A DNA stretch of 64,000 nucleotides from Lachnospiraceae bacterium UBA7205 (GCA_002490665.1 DKUL01000007.1:17078-81077), one strand, 5' to 3'. Numbered from the stretch's first letter, positions 32,579 to 41,271 are shown. Numbers and translations are program-made. Notes: generated from the letters alone by a model not told the origin.

Positions 32579-34579
32579 TCACTGGACAGCGTAGAGACAT
32601 CCATACGCCGCCTCGCTGCAGCTGTCATCCACTGTCTTATTCCAGTTATCCGTGACGCCGATAATGACGGTCCTGTTGGAACTTCCCTGCAGATATGCAG
32701 TGCAAATCCCCATTCCGAGAGCCGTCAGCGTGTCAATGTCCGTTCTTTCCTTCGTATTGCAGACTTCCCGGATGTGGTCATACATATAATCCCTCAGGAC
32801 ATCACCGCTTCCATCCGTATCGTATACCGCCTCGGTTTTTTCCAGGTCGCAGACCGCTCCTGCCGGAAGGTCTTTGTAAAGAAACAGCCTGTCATCCGCT
32901 ATCACCGCAAAATACGCAAAATCCTGGCTGGTATTGTTCGCGACAGTCCCCATGAGATCCCATGCGTTCTTATAAGAAACATCCCCCACAATGCTCTCGC
33001 TTCCTGCCTGCATCACACCGCCCGCCTGAAAAAAGCAGTCTTCAAAGCTTGTGTTCGGGTCTGCCCCAAAAGAAAGCCTGTCCCCTTCCTGTCTGGTATG
33101 GTAATAATACGGACTGTCAATGCCATAGTAATTATCCCTGGCAAGCCCGGCATACTGATATCCTTCCGCAAGCCCCAGATCCCACTCGCTGTGCCTTGCG
33201 TCATAGCAATGCAGGTATGTTATATACGCTCCCTCATCGGAAAGATTTTCCATTGTCACGGAATACACCCTTGTATTCACCACCTCAAATCCTCTTCCTG
33301 CCCAGTATACCAGCAGAATCCCCACAACTGCCGATACCGGCACTGTCCACCAGTAATAATCCCTCTTTTTTGCAAGGCGCAGAATCAGATAAAGCACCGG
33401 TCCCACAAAAACCACATATACCATCACGATTATCTTAAGACCGCCAAAGTGCAGACGCGCGCTTCCGTTGCCGAACAGTTCGAACAGGCTGTGGAACATA
33501 TAGTCACTATTGCCCGGGTAGGAACTATAGTAGCTCTGTTTCTGGCTGATATTGCCATTTGACGAGTTTGCCAAATCATTCAGAAGGGAGCTTACGAACT
33601 CCTCCACCCCGCCGTCCGAAACCCCTGCATCCGGTTCTTCGTCCGAATAATCTTTTACGTCCAGACTTCCCAGATCCGTCAGTGCATATGGCACAATCCC
33701 TACCGCGCCGTCCCCCTGCGGACAGATGCGTGCCAGCGTGCCGTATGCCGTGCGGAAGTCATCTGTTTTCAGCACTAAGTCCGCCATGTGCAGCTTTGCG
33801 ATGTCTACATAGGCATCCTCCGTTTTCGGGCTGTCCCCCGGCGGATACACTGTCACACAGTCTATGTCCAGATAATCAAATGCATTCAGCGTGTCCTGCG
33901 CAAAGCTGCCCGTTCCAATCAGCAGCATTCCGCCATCGTCCGTCCACTTTTCGATTTCCTTTACCACGTCATCCGCCAAAACATTTGTATCATAATTATC
34001 TATTACAAGGAAATTCAAGGCAGACAGCGCTCCCTTAAGGCTGTCCTGATTCAGTTCCATCAGCTTGACAGGATACGTGCGGCTGCCATAGTATACCTCG
34101 TTTCCTCCCATGTCCATGAACGTGAGCGACGAATATTTATCGCTCAGGATGCCCATGACCAGCGCATCCGTCCCTCCCTGGAGAAGACGGTTAAACGACT
34201 TTTCCGCAGTCTTTTTCGATTTGTTGTCAAACAGCTCAATCAGGACAATGCCATCCGTCCGGCTCATGCTGTTTTTGGGAATCCTGACCGTAAACTGCTT
34301 TTTACTGCCCTGCGGCAGGGAAAGCACGGTGTCGTATGAGCAGTTGTCCATGCTTCCATAGGAATCCCGCAGCGTCAGCCTTGCCACTCCTTCCCAGTCC
34401 TCCCCTGTATTCTCAATCGTCACCAGGACGTCATAGGTCGGGGTATTTGACGGATATACCTGCGCCTCTATGACAAATGCCTGTTCCCCGGTCCCTGCTG
34501 CCATGCCGCTGTTCCCTGCCCATGCGCTGTAAAGCAGAATCCCAATGACTAAAAGCAGGAAATATGAATATTTTTTCAT
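32579..34579 (-). CDS. Exported membrane protein with GATase1-like domain; first gene of the operon
   Basis: 666 residues. An N-terminal signal/anchor (about 5-21) is followed by a beta-sandwich-like part with VTIENTGEDWEG. A flavodoxin-like/GATase1-like segment follows (about 185-250: LNFLVIDNYDTN, DGGMLLIGTGSF), then two membrane helices (about 382-402 and 410-427) and a large C-terminal extracytoplasmic domain rich in Tyr and Asp. The layout recalls GldG/DUF4350-type proteins that accompany GldA/GldF-like exporters, but I assign no function. It opens the eight-gene operon behind a strong promoter at 34636-34664. Confidence 0.75.
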   Translation of the reverse strand: MKKYSYFLLLVIGILLYSAWAGNSGMAAGTGEQAFVIEAQVYPSNTPTYDVLVTIENTGEDWEGVARLTLRDSYGSMDNCSYDTVLSLPQGSKKQFTVRIPKNSMSRTDGIVLIELFDNKSKKTAEKSFNRLLQGGTDALVMGILSDKYSSLTFMDMGGNEVYYGSRTYPVKLMELNQDSLKGALSALNFLVIDNYDTNVLADDVVKEIEKWTDDGGMLLIGTGSFAQDTLNAFDYLDIDCVTVYPPGDSPKTEDAYVDIAKLHMADLVLKTDDFRTAYGTLARICPQGDGAVGIVPYALTDLGSLDVKDYSDEEPDAGVSDGGVEEFVSSLLNDLANSSNGNISQKQSYYSSYPGNSDYMFHSLFELFGNGSARLHFGGLKIIVMVYVVFVGPVLYLILRLAKKRDYYWWTVPVSAVVGILLVYWAGRGFEVVNTRVYSVTMENLSDEGAYITYLHCYDARHSEWDLGLAEGYQYAGLARDNYYGIDSPYYYHTRQEGDRLSFGADPNTSFEDCFFQAGGVMQAGSESIVGDVSYKNAWDLMGTVANNTSQDFAYFAVIADDRLFLYKDLPAGAVCDLEKTEAVYDTDGSGDVLRDYMYDHIREVCNTKERTDIDTLTALGMGICTAYLQGSSNRTVIIGVTDNWNKTVDDSCSEAAYGCLYAVQ

Positions 34580-34635
34580 CTCTGTTCACCAATTTTATCC
34601 TTTTCTTCAATGTCAAATATACCTTTGCTTCCCAC

Positions 34636-34664
34636 ATTATACAAAAACATATGGCAAATGACAA
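34636..34664 (-). promoter_or_regulatory. Strong sigma-A-type promoter of the eight-gene operon
   Basis: Minus strand: TTGTCA (34659-34664), 17-nt spacer, TATAAT (34636-34641), about 57 nt upstream of the first gene. Near-consensus. The whole 34.6-22.0 kb operon could be read from it. Confidence 0.75.
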
Positions 34665-34683
34665 CATTTTGCATAAATAAATT

Positions 34684-34714
34684 AAAAAAAGGAGTGTCCA
34701 ATTCTGAACACTCC
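34684..34714 (-). terminator. Terminator of the galactokinase-family gene
   Basis: GGAGTGT/ACACTCC arms (34708-34714, 34691-34697), extended by CA/TG, followed on the minus strand by seven T (34684-34690), 20 nt past the stop. Confidence 0.85.
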
Positions 34715-34734
34715 CATTTCCCATCCATGCACTT

Positions 34735-35967
34735 TTAGATTCTGACAGCGCCAACTGCCCTGATATTCATCGGATATACATTGCTGTCGCCGACATACTT
34801 CGCGATATAGTTCACATAGTTGTCCGCCTCGGCAAGCGGCACCAGACACATGATAACGCCGGCAAACCCGCCGCCATGTACACGGCATACACCGTCGCCG
34901 ATTCCCTTTAAGAACAGCTCCGTGAGGGCAAGGGTCAGCGTAATCTTCTGCTCCTTGCAGTTCTGTAACGAATAGCAGTTCTGCAAAAGCTCCCACGAGG
35001 ATGTGCCCGACTCATTGACAAGCTTTAAGACCTTGTCGATATCATCCTTTTCAATCGCATCAGCCATCTCGTCCACTCTCCGGTTTTCCTCAAAGAAATG
35101 GATTGCGCGGAGCACTGCCCTGTCATTTGGTATCTCATTCACATGGGCAAGCAGGCTGTCAAGGTCTGTCTCGCATAAAAGCTCCACGCCGAGAACCTTT
35201 GCCGCCTCCTTCATCTCATTTGGAATCCCTGAGTACTCCTCGCTTAAATCCGCATGTCCCTTTCCGGTATTGACAATGACAAGACGGTAGCCCTTCTTCT
35301 CAAACGAAAACGTGAGCGGCTTGTATTCCGGCTGGACTCCGTTTGAAAAGTCAAAGAGTACGGGACCTCCCACCGCGCATGCCATCTGGTCCATCATGCC
35401 GGATGCCTTGTTCCAGAATACATTTTCGGAGTACTTGCCAATCTTGGCATAGTCCGCACAGGTCATGGCGCCATTGTTAAAGAAATGGTTGACAATCGTG
35501 CAGACGAGCATCTCAAAGGATGCCGACGAGCTGACACCCGCCGCCGCAATCACGTTCGTGGACACATACGCGTCGAAACCGCCGACCTGGAACCCAAACT
35601 TCTGTGCGCCCTCCATCATTCCTGCCAGAAGCGATTCCGTGCCGCCAACTTTTGGAATTTCATCAATCTTTGCAATGTCGACTACAATTTCCTTGCTGTA
35701 GCCCTCGCTGGTGATGTGAATCACGCTGCTGTTATTGACCTGCGCCGCACCGATGGTATCCAGGTCAATGCTCCCCGCGATAACCTTCCCGCCGTTGTGG
35801 TCGGTATGGTTTCCGATAATCTCCGTCCTTCCGGGTGATGAGAAGAATTCCGCCTCGTCATGCCCATATTTCTTCCTGAAGTTCTCCGCCAGCGCACCGA
35901 ACCGCGCCGCACTCTTCGTGCTTTCTCCGTAAACCTTTTCCAGCCTCTCACTGCTTGGGATATTCAT
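34735..35967 (-). CDS. galK: Galactokinase-family GHMP kinase
   Basis: 410 residues, usual galactokinase length. The three GHMP motifs are visible: GRTEIIGNHTDHNGG near residue 46, AAAGVSSSASFE near 137, and VHGGGFAGVI near 370. Motif 1 has GNHTDHN rather than the classical GEHTDYN; this variant is, as I recall, common in Clostridia annotated as galactokinase, so galactose is the likely but not certain substrate. No other Leloir genes are adjacent. AGGAGGAAATC precedes the ATG at 35967; promoter at 36000-36028. Confidence 0.82.
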   Translation of the reverse strand: MNIPSSERLEKVYGESTKSAARFGALAENFRKKYGHDEAEFFSSPGRTEIIGNHTDHNGGKVIAGSIDLDTIGAAQVNNSSVIHITSEGYSKEIVVDIAKIDEIPKVGGTESLLAGMMEGAQKFGFQVGGFDAYVSTNVIAAAGVSSSASFEMLVCTIVNHFFNNGAMTCADYAKIGKYSENVFWNKASGMMDQMACAVGGPVLFDFSNGVQPEYKPLTFSFEKKGYRLVIVNTGKGHADLSEEYSGIPNEMKEAAKVLGVELLCETDLDSLLAHVNEIPNDRAVLRAIHFFEENRRVDEMADAIEKDDIDKVLKLVNESGTSSWELLQNCYSLQNCKEQKITLTLALTELFLKGIGDGVCRVHGGGFAGVIMCLVPLAEADNYVNYIAKYVGDSNVYPMNIRAVGAVRI

Positions 35968-35999
35968 TTTGATTTCCTCCTTAAATCTTTATCGTTTTT

Positions 36000-36028
36000 A
36001 TTATACACCACTGGAAGATAAAATCCAA
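36000..36028 (-). promoter_or_regulatory. Promoter of the galactokinase-family gene
   Basis: Minus strand: TTGGAT (36023-36028), 17 nt, TATAAT (36000-36005), about 33 nt before the ATG. It overlaps the 3' end of the esterase gene. Confidence 0.65.
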
Positions 36029-36753
36029 TAGATTCCTCTGGCAACCCGGATATCCGGTTCGCAAAAATGACCGCCTGCATTCCATTCGAGCGTGGTTTTT
36101 GCGCCCGACGGCTGTGCGCGGAGCATTTCATATAGTTTTCTGGTGTTGTCCCCGACTGTTGACAGCAGGCTGTTTTTTGCCCGCTCCTCCTTATCGCCAA
36201 GGCTCAGGTATATGCAGTCCGTCTTGTTCCTGCAAAATGCCGCCCGGTGATCCCTGACATATGCAAGCCATCCATCATACCATAGCGAACCGGAACAGCT
36301 GACCGCTCCTGCAAAAAGACTGCTCTCCCCATATGCCCACAGACCAAAAAGCCCCGCCAGGGAATAGCCGACAGTATAGCGCATAATCTCCACGCCATTT
36401 CCTATGTATGCCGAATCTGCCATCTCAACATATGGTATGCACTGTTCCACAAGCCACTCAAGTGTCCTGTCCGCATTGCCGCCAAACGCCTCGTTTCCAA
36501 ATACCGCCTGTGCCCTCCACGGCGAAAAATCGTCATTCCAGTTCTCCGATTCAAATGCCACGATTAAAAATCCGGCATCCGGCATTCTTTCCTTCAGACA
36601 GGATTCCAGATATGACACGGCTGTCACAATCTGGTTCTCATTCCCGCTGCCTATGCCCCAGTAAAATACCGGGAGTTTATGGCACACACTGCCATATTGG
36701 CAGATATGGCAAATTTTACTGCCTATTTCCACCGTCGTAAATGTTTTGTCCAT
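36001..36753 (-). CDS. Alpha/beta-hydrolase, esterase D/IroE-like
   Basis: 250 residues. The nucleophile elbow GYSLAG is near residue 130 and the C-terminal NAGGHF supplies the likely catalytic His; a Glu/Asp lies in between. No signal peptide. It resembles putative-esterase (PF00756)-type enzymes such as IroE/BesA, which hydrolyse siderophore or small ester substrates; the substrate here is unknown. The ATG at 36753 is chosen (AGGGA upstream) over an in-frame TTG two codons earlier. It follows the CoA-transferase gene by 19 nt. Confidence 0.75.
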   Translation of the reverse strand: MDKTFTTVEIGSKICHICQYGSVCHKLPVFYWGIGSGNENQIVTAVSYLESCLKERMPDAGFLIVAFESENWNDDFSPWRAQAVFGNEAFGGNADRTLEWLVEQCIPYVEMADSAYIGNGVEIMRYTVGYSLAGLFGLWAYGESSLFAGAVSCSGSLWYDGWLAYVRDHRAAFCRNKTDCIYLSLGDKEERAKNSLLSTVGDNTRKLYEMLRAQPSGAKTTLEWNAGGHFCEPDIRVARGIYWILSSSGV

Positions 36754-36772
36754 TTGCAAATCCCTGCCGTTA

Positions 36773-38110
36773 CTATTTATTTGACCGTCTCCATATCTTC
36801 CGCTTCTGTGCCTCTTTTATCAGGTCATCCCTAAAGTCGGGGTGCGCAATCGAAATCAGCCCTTCTGCCCGCTCCCATGTGGAGCGTCCCTCCATATTAA
36901 CCACGCCGTACTCCGTTGCCAGGAAGTAAACCTGGCTTCTCGGCGACGTGATGATGTCACCGTCAAACTGCGGGCGGATGCGGGAGTGGTATGTCCCCTC
37001 CTTGTCCCTGTACACGGAGCTCATGCAGATAAATGCCTTTCCTCCATGGGAAGCAGAGGCGCCTATCAGAAAGTCAAGCTGACCGCCCGTGCCGCTGATT
37101 TGCCTGGAACCGGAGCTTTCCGCCGCCACCTGTCCATACAAGTCCACGGAAACGCAGCTGTTGATGGAAACCATGTTGTCAATCTGGGCAATCACCTCTG
37201 GTCTGTTGACATATTCGAGCGGGTACGCCGCTATGCCATGGTTGTCGTCAACCCACTCATAAAGCTCCGGCGAGCCGACTGCACAGCCAAACACACCCTT
37301 TCCCCTGTCTATATTTTTTTTGCGGTTTGTCAGCTTGCCTGCCCTGTACATGCTTAAATACGCATCCGAACAAAGCTCCGTGTGCATCCCCAGATCACGG
37401 AGGTCTGACTCCGCTATCAGCTCCCCCAGCGCGTTTGGCATACTGCCGATTCCCAGCTGCAGTGTCGCCCCGTCCACGATATAGGGAAGAATCTTCTGTG
37501 CAATCTTCCGATCCGTCTCGGAGGGTATGACCGGCTTCGTTCCCACAAACGGTTCATGCTCCCCCTCCACAATATAATCCACATCCGAAATATGAATGCA
37601 TTCATCATATCCACCATGCACTTTTGGCAGGTTTTCGTTGACCTCAACAATGACAATGTCTGCCATGCGCGTTATCGGCGCCGCTACACCCGTATTAACG
37701 GAAAAATTGAAATATCCGTGCTTATCCATCGGCGAGACACTGACCATCACGACATTGACCGTGAGAAAAAATTCGTAATACGCGGCATTGTTATGAAACA
37801 CCATAGGAATGTAATAGCAGAGTCCCCTGTCACACAGCTTCCGCTCATAGGACGAGCAGTGCCAGCTGTGGTATACAAAATGTTCCTGGCTCTCATCGCA
37901 TTCAGCCACTGCAATCGGTCCGGATATCAGGTTGCCGCGTATTTTCACATCATGCAGCATATCCCTGCGCTTCGCCAGCGCCCTGTCCAGAAGCACCGGC
38001 TTGCCAAGACAGCTTGTATAATCTACCCAGTCACCGCTTTTGACCACCTTCACTGCCTCGTCAGGAGTCGTCAGCTTTGTCTTGTATTCCACCTGAAAAT
38101 CGTGCAGCAT
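36773..38110 (-). CDS. CoA-transferase, butyryl-CoA:acetate / 4-hydroxybutyrate CoA-transferase family
   Basis: 445 residues, the family's usual length. The start (FQVEYKTKLTTPDEAVKVVK) and the end (ISIAHPDFRDDLIKEAQKRK) closely follow remembered But/AbfT sequences of Roseburia-type butyrate producers. The catalytic Glu is expected in HTELCSD near 245 and the oxyanion-loop motif ISGTGGQLDF near 340. The middle (GYFNFSVNTGVAAPI) differs from the true butyrate enzyme, so a paralogue with another acyl acceptor is possible. The ATG at 38110 is chosen because its N-terminus matches the family and GGAG lies 9 nt upstream; the ATG at 38125 is an alternative. Confidence 0.85.
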   Translation of the reverse strand: MLHDFQVEYKTKLTTPDEAVKVVKSGDWVDYTSCLGKPVLLDRALAKRRDMLHDVKIRGNLISGPIAVAECDESQEHFVYHSWHCSSYERKLCDRGLCYYIPMVFHNNAAYYEFFLTVNVVMVSVSPMDKHGYFNFSVNTGVAAPITRMADIVIVEVNENLPKVHGGYDECIHISDVDYIVEGEHEPFVGTKPVIPSETDRKIAQKILPYIVDGATLQLGIGSMPNALGELIAESDLRDLGMHTELCSDAYLSMYRAGKLTNRKKNIDRGKGVFGCAVGSPELYEWVDDNHGIAAYPLEYVNRPEVIAQIDNMVSINSCVSVDLYGQVAAESSGSRQISGTGGQLDFLIGASASHGGKAFICMSSVYRDKEGTYHSRIRPQFDGDIITSPRSQVYFLATEYGVVNMEGRSTWERAEGLISIAHPDFRDDLIKEAQKRKIWRRSNK

Positions 38111-38143
38111 TCTATCACGCTCCATTCCATCAAACTTTATTCC

Positions 38144-38620
38144 TTACCTCCTAAACAGGTTATTCAGCGATGCCTCCATCTTGTGCAGGGATTCCACCGC
38201 GTCATTGAGGTTTGCCAGCGTCCTTGAAAGCTCCTCCGTGTCAAGCCCTTCGATTGCGCTGTTGAGCGCCTCGATGTCAACCCCGTCCAGCGTGTCGACC
38301 GCCTGCCTGAGCGTGTCCGCAACCTCCTCCAAATCGACATTTTCCAGCGAATTTCTGACCTGCCGCAGGGTTTCGTTCACGTTCTCCACATCCACTGCCG
38401 CCACCTGTTCCAGGACAGGCTGTGCCTGCTGCGCAATGGTGCGCACCTGTCCAAAAAGATATGCCCCGCCGGCAAGCAGCAGTACTGTCAGCACGGAAGT
38501 AATCATACACATGATTCTCGTGAACACAAGCTCCCTGCGGAGCTTCTTCATCATCTGTTCCATCCCGCGCAATGCTTCCTCTCCTGTATTATTTCCACTA
38601 TTGACCTGTTGTCCATCCAT
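38144..38620 (-). CDS. Small membrane-anchored coiled-coil protein
   Basis: 158 residues. A cytosolic basic helix (MMKKLRRELVFTR) leads into one membrane helix (about 35-57), then a long helical region of Val/Asp/Leu repeats with an approximately 11-residue spacing (VDVENVNETL, VDLEEVADTL, VDIEALNSAI). This looks like a DUF948- or laminin-type coiled coil exposed outside or lining the membrane. AAGGGG lies 7 nt before the ATG at 38620. No function known. It precedes the CoA-transferase gene by about 33 nt but need not be related. Confidence 0.7.
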   Translation of the reverse strand: MDGQQVNSGNNTGEEALRGMEQMMKKLRRELVFTRIMCMITSVLTVLLLAGGAYLFGQVRTIAQQAQPVLEQVAAVDVENVNETLRQVRNSLENVDLEEVADTLRQAVDTLDGVDIEALNSAIEGLDTEELSRTLANLNDAVESLHKMEASLNNLFRR

Positions 38621-38747
38621 TTCTTTTCCCCTTTTTGTCATTAATGTACTGCTTTCAGCAGATTTATTTCCATATTGTCTATCATAACATACTTTGAGGC
38701 AAAAATGTAGAAAATTAACAAAAAACCCAAAAAAATCAAAATAATAG

Positions 38748-38776
38748 TTGTTAATTTGCCAATAATTTTATAAAAT
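38748..38776 (+). promoter_or_regulatory. Promoter of the CheX-receiver fusion gene
   Basis: TTGTTA (38748-38753), 17 nt, TAAAAT (38771-38776), 56 nt upstream of the start codon. Confidence 0.5.
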
Positions 38777-38831
38777 AAATATAGTCAGGCAGTAATAATA
38801 GCCAAAATAGAATAGAGAGGTGCGGATTTAT

Positions 38832-40130
38832 ATGTTTATACAACTTTTTAGCAACTATCTGGTCGGGCAGTCGGTCCTCACGATTGAGCAGCGTGACTCT
38901 TTTCAGGAGGAAATCCAGAAGACACGCGTCAAACTGGGAACGATTGCGGTTGCTGACGGTCTTCTGACAGAGGCACAGGCTGAGGAAATCAACCATCAGC
39001 AGACACAGCAGGACCGCCGTTTCGGTGACATTGCCGTGGAACTGGGATATCTGACAGACGAGCAGATTACGGAGCTTCTCGGCAAGCAGGGCAATATTGC
39101 CATGAAATTTTTCCAGCTGCTGACAGACAACCTTGATATTTCTTTGGACACCATCACGGAACATCTTGCAGCTTTCCAGAAAGTACATGGTTTTACCGAA
39201 GCCGAAATTGAAGCCCTGAAAAAAGACGATTTTGACTCCATCATTCCGCTTTTTGCCACGGTGCGCGACCCTGCAATCACAGATCTCGCAGGTCTTGTAA
39301 TGCGTAACCTGACAAGATTTGTCAACAATAACTTTTATTTTGGCAGAATGAAAAAGGCATCGGATTACTCATACAGTATGCTTGCCGGCCAGAAATCACT
39401 CGGGGATTCGTTTGTCTATCTCGGTTTTGGCGCGACAAACGAGCTGGACGGTATTATCAGGCTTGCAAAAGACTATGCCAGGACAGTCACAATCTCAAAC
39501 AGCGACGAGGTGTATGACGCCGTCTGCGAATTTGCCAACCTGAATAACGGTCTTTTTGCATCCGTTCTCAGTGACGACGACATCTCTATCGATATGGTTC
39601 CGCCGGAAGTGTACCTGAATCAGCGGTTATCGGGCAGTGCATACTATATGCCCGTTTACTTCAATGATTCCGAATTTGACCTGATTATCTCCACCGACCC
39701 TGCCTTCAAGCCGGGAGACAAGCCACATACCCTGAACCTGAAGAAAACAACGCTGAACACGGATACGTCAAGCACGCTGCCTACCGTTCTTGTTGTTGAT
39801 GATTCCGCCCTTATCCGGAAAATCCTCATCCAGCTGCTCAGCGAAAACGGATTCAACATTGTGGGCGAGGCGACAAACGGCGCCGAGGGTGTCGAGCTGT
39901 ACAAGGACCTTGAACCTGACTATGTGACGCTGGATATCACAATGCCTGTGATGGATGGCGTTGAGGCGCTGAAACAGATTAAGGAATATGACCCCGAGGC
40001 AAGGGTTGCCATGGTTTCTGCCGCCGGTCAGAAGGACAAGCTGATGGATGCGCTGAAAAACGGCGCCGAGCTGTTCTTTACAAAGCCGTTTAATTCACAG
40101 GAGGTCATCACGGGACTGAAAAGCTTTTAA
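38832..40130 (+). CDS. Chemotaxis-type fusion: GspE_N-like domain, CheX-like domain, CheY-like receiver
   Basis: 432 residues. The N-terminal 90 residues repeat the pattern of GspE/PilB N-terminal domains (LGTIAVADGLLTEAQAEEI, then FGDIAVELGYLTDEQITELL). The centre (about 160-295) resembles CheC/CheX phosphatases: CEFANLNNGLFAS with the E-x2-N catalytic pattern, then VPPEVY. The C-terminus (about 315-432) is a complete receiver with VVDDSALIRK, DITMPVMDG and the Lys of FFTKPFN. A CheX-like phosphatase fused to its own substrate type would allow self-limiting signalling. The ATG at 38832 is preferred over an in-frame GTG four codons upstream. Confidence 0.82.
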   Translation: MFIQLFSNYLVGQSVLTIEQRDSFQEEIQKTRVKLGTIAVADGLLTEAQAEEINHQQTQQDRRFGDIAVELGYLTDEQITELLGKQGNIAMKFFQLLTDNLDISLDTITEHLAAFQKVHGFTEAEIEALKKDDFDSIIPLFATVRDPAITDLAGLVMRNLTRFVNNNFYFGRMKKASDYSYSMLAGQKSLGDSFVYLGFGATNELDGIIRLAKDYARTVTISNSDEVYDAVCEFANLNNGLFASVLSDDDISIDMVPPEVYLNQRLSGSAYYMPVYFNDSEFDLIISTDPAFKPGDKPHTLNLKKTTLNTDTSSTLPTVLVVDDSALIRKILIQLLSENGFNIVGEATNGAEGVELYKDLEPDYVTLDITMPVMDGVEALKQIKEYDPEARVAMVSAAGQKDKLMDALKNGAELFFTKPFNSQEVITGLKSF

Positions 40131-40138
40131 TTTGAAAT

Positions 40139-40182
40139 AGAAAAAACCCCTGGGTGGAAATTTTTCCATCCGGGGTTTTCTA
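40139..40182. terminator. Bidirectional terminator between convergent genes
   Basis: AAAAAACCCC-TGGGTGGAAA (40141-40160) pairs with TTTCCATCC-GGGGTTTTC (40163-40180) with one bulge. Runs of A and T on opposite sides serve both the CheX fusion gene and the amidase. Confidence 0.85.
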
Positions 40183-40184
40183 TA

Positions 40185-41192
40185 TTAGAGCTTATAGTGT
40201 TCCACGTCATAGAGCAGTTTTTCCCACGCGTCCTCATGATCCACATAATATAACGGACAGCGCTTGCCGCCGCAGTCATAATGACGCAGGATGTCCTTCG
40301 CCTCAAGGTGGTACTTGTCCGTCAGCCACACCAGCATGGCAATCAGGGAGTCATATGTCTCCTGCGTGAACGAGCCGTCCTCCTCGATAAAGCAGCATTC
40401 TATCGAGACGGAGTCCTTATTCCTGTCCACAACAGCATACGCCTCCTCCTCGAGCGGAATACACTGTATAATCTCACCCTCGTAGCCGATGATAAAATGT
40501 GCGCTCGCCGCGCGTTCATGCGTTTCGCCCAGGCTTTCAAAGTAGCTTCTGTTCTGCGCCGCCGATGTTTTCGGATTTGCCGTGTAATGGACAAAGATGT
40601 TGTTGACACTGCCAAGCTTCGTTCCAGGGCGGTTATACTCGCTTATCGTAAGGAAATCCTCCACAATCTCAGGCTTTTTCGCGTCACTGCTGTCGCCCAC
40701 GACAGGAATGTCATTCAATATGGAATGGAATGGCGTGTCGGTCTTGTCCTTCACACCTGCATTCCGGTAGAGCATCTTTCCCATAAAAAACACGGTTACT
40801 GCCAACACCACAACCCACAAGGCGGCAAGACTGCGGTAAACCGTTCTCTGCCTGCGCCTCACCTTCTGCCGCTTCAGTCTCCGTATATTATCTGGCCTGT
40901 TATACGGCTTCCCCATCCGCATCGGTTCTATCGTTCTCAGGTTCCCTGTCCTTACCGCACCAGCCGGTCTCACCCGCCCTGCTGCCCTTGGATTCCCAGC
41001 CCTTACCGGGTCTGCCGTTCTTGGTTTCCTTGCCCTGACAGGCTCCGCTGCCCTTGGGCTCCTTGTCCTGACTGGCTCCACTGTCCTTGGTTTTCCGGCA
41101 TTCACTGCCCTCCCCTGCCTGTTGCGGTTCCCCGACGGGCTGACCACCTGCCACAATTCCAATTCCTGACTCTGACGCGCTTGATTTCCCAT
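40185..41192 (-). CDS. Membrane-anchored N-acetylmuramoyl-L-alanine amidase (Amidase_2) with basic repeat region
   Basis: 335 residues. Residues about 20-100 are a cytoplasmic Arg/Pro-rich tract of near-11-residue repeats (PRTVEPVR, PRAAEPVR, PRTADPVR). One membrane helix (about 130-150) follows, then an Amidase_2/PGRP domain with zinc ligands in FVHYTAN and LRHYDCGGKRC (His, His, Cys). The enzyme would cut the amide between MurNAc and L-Ala in peptidoglycan on the outer face. AGGAGAA precedes the ATG at 41192, and an ECF-sigma-type promoter lies upstream, suggesting induction by cell-wall stress. Confidence 0.88.
   Translation of the reverse strand: MGNQARQSQELELWQVVSPSGNRNRQGRAVNAGKPRTVEPVRTRSPRAAEPVRARKPRTADPVRAGNPRAAGRVRPAGAVRTGNLRTIEPMRMGKPYNRPDNIRRLKRQKVRRRQRTVYRSLAALWVVVLAVTVFFMGKMLYRNAGVKDKTDTPFHSILNDIPVVGDSSDAKKPEIVEDFLTISEYNRPGTKLGSVNNIFVHYTANPKTSAAQNRSYFESLGETHERAASAHFIIGYEGEIIQCIPLEEEAYAVVDRNKDSVSIECCFIEEDGSFTQETYDSLIAMLVWLTDKYHLEAKDILRHYDCGGKRCPLYYVDHEDAWEKLLYDVEHYKL
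40915..41100 (-). repeat. In-frame tandem repeats (about 33 bp) in the amidase gene
   Basis: Degenerate tandem units encode the Pro-Arg-x-x-Glu/Asp-Pro-Val-Arg motif four to five times. The tract is cytoplasmic, basic and probably unstructured. Confidence 0.7.
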
Positions 41193-41244
41193 AGTACTTC
41201 TCCTATAACATTATCTTTTGCAGTTTTGCACTCCCTATATATTA

Positions 41245-41271
41245 GACGCAAAAAGGGGACAAAAGGTTTCA
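41245..41271 (-). promoter_or_regulatory. ECF-sigma (SigW/SigX-like) promoter of the amidase gene
   Basis: Minus strand: TGAAAC (41266-41271), 17 nt, CGTCTA starting at 41248, preceded by a T-rich spacer. This fits the Firmicutes ECF consensus (AAC at -35, CGTC/CGTA at -10). About 53 nt to the start codon. Confidence 0.65.
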
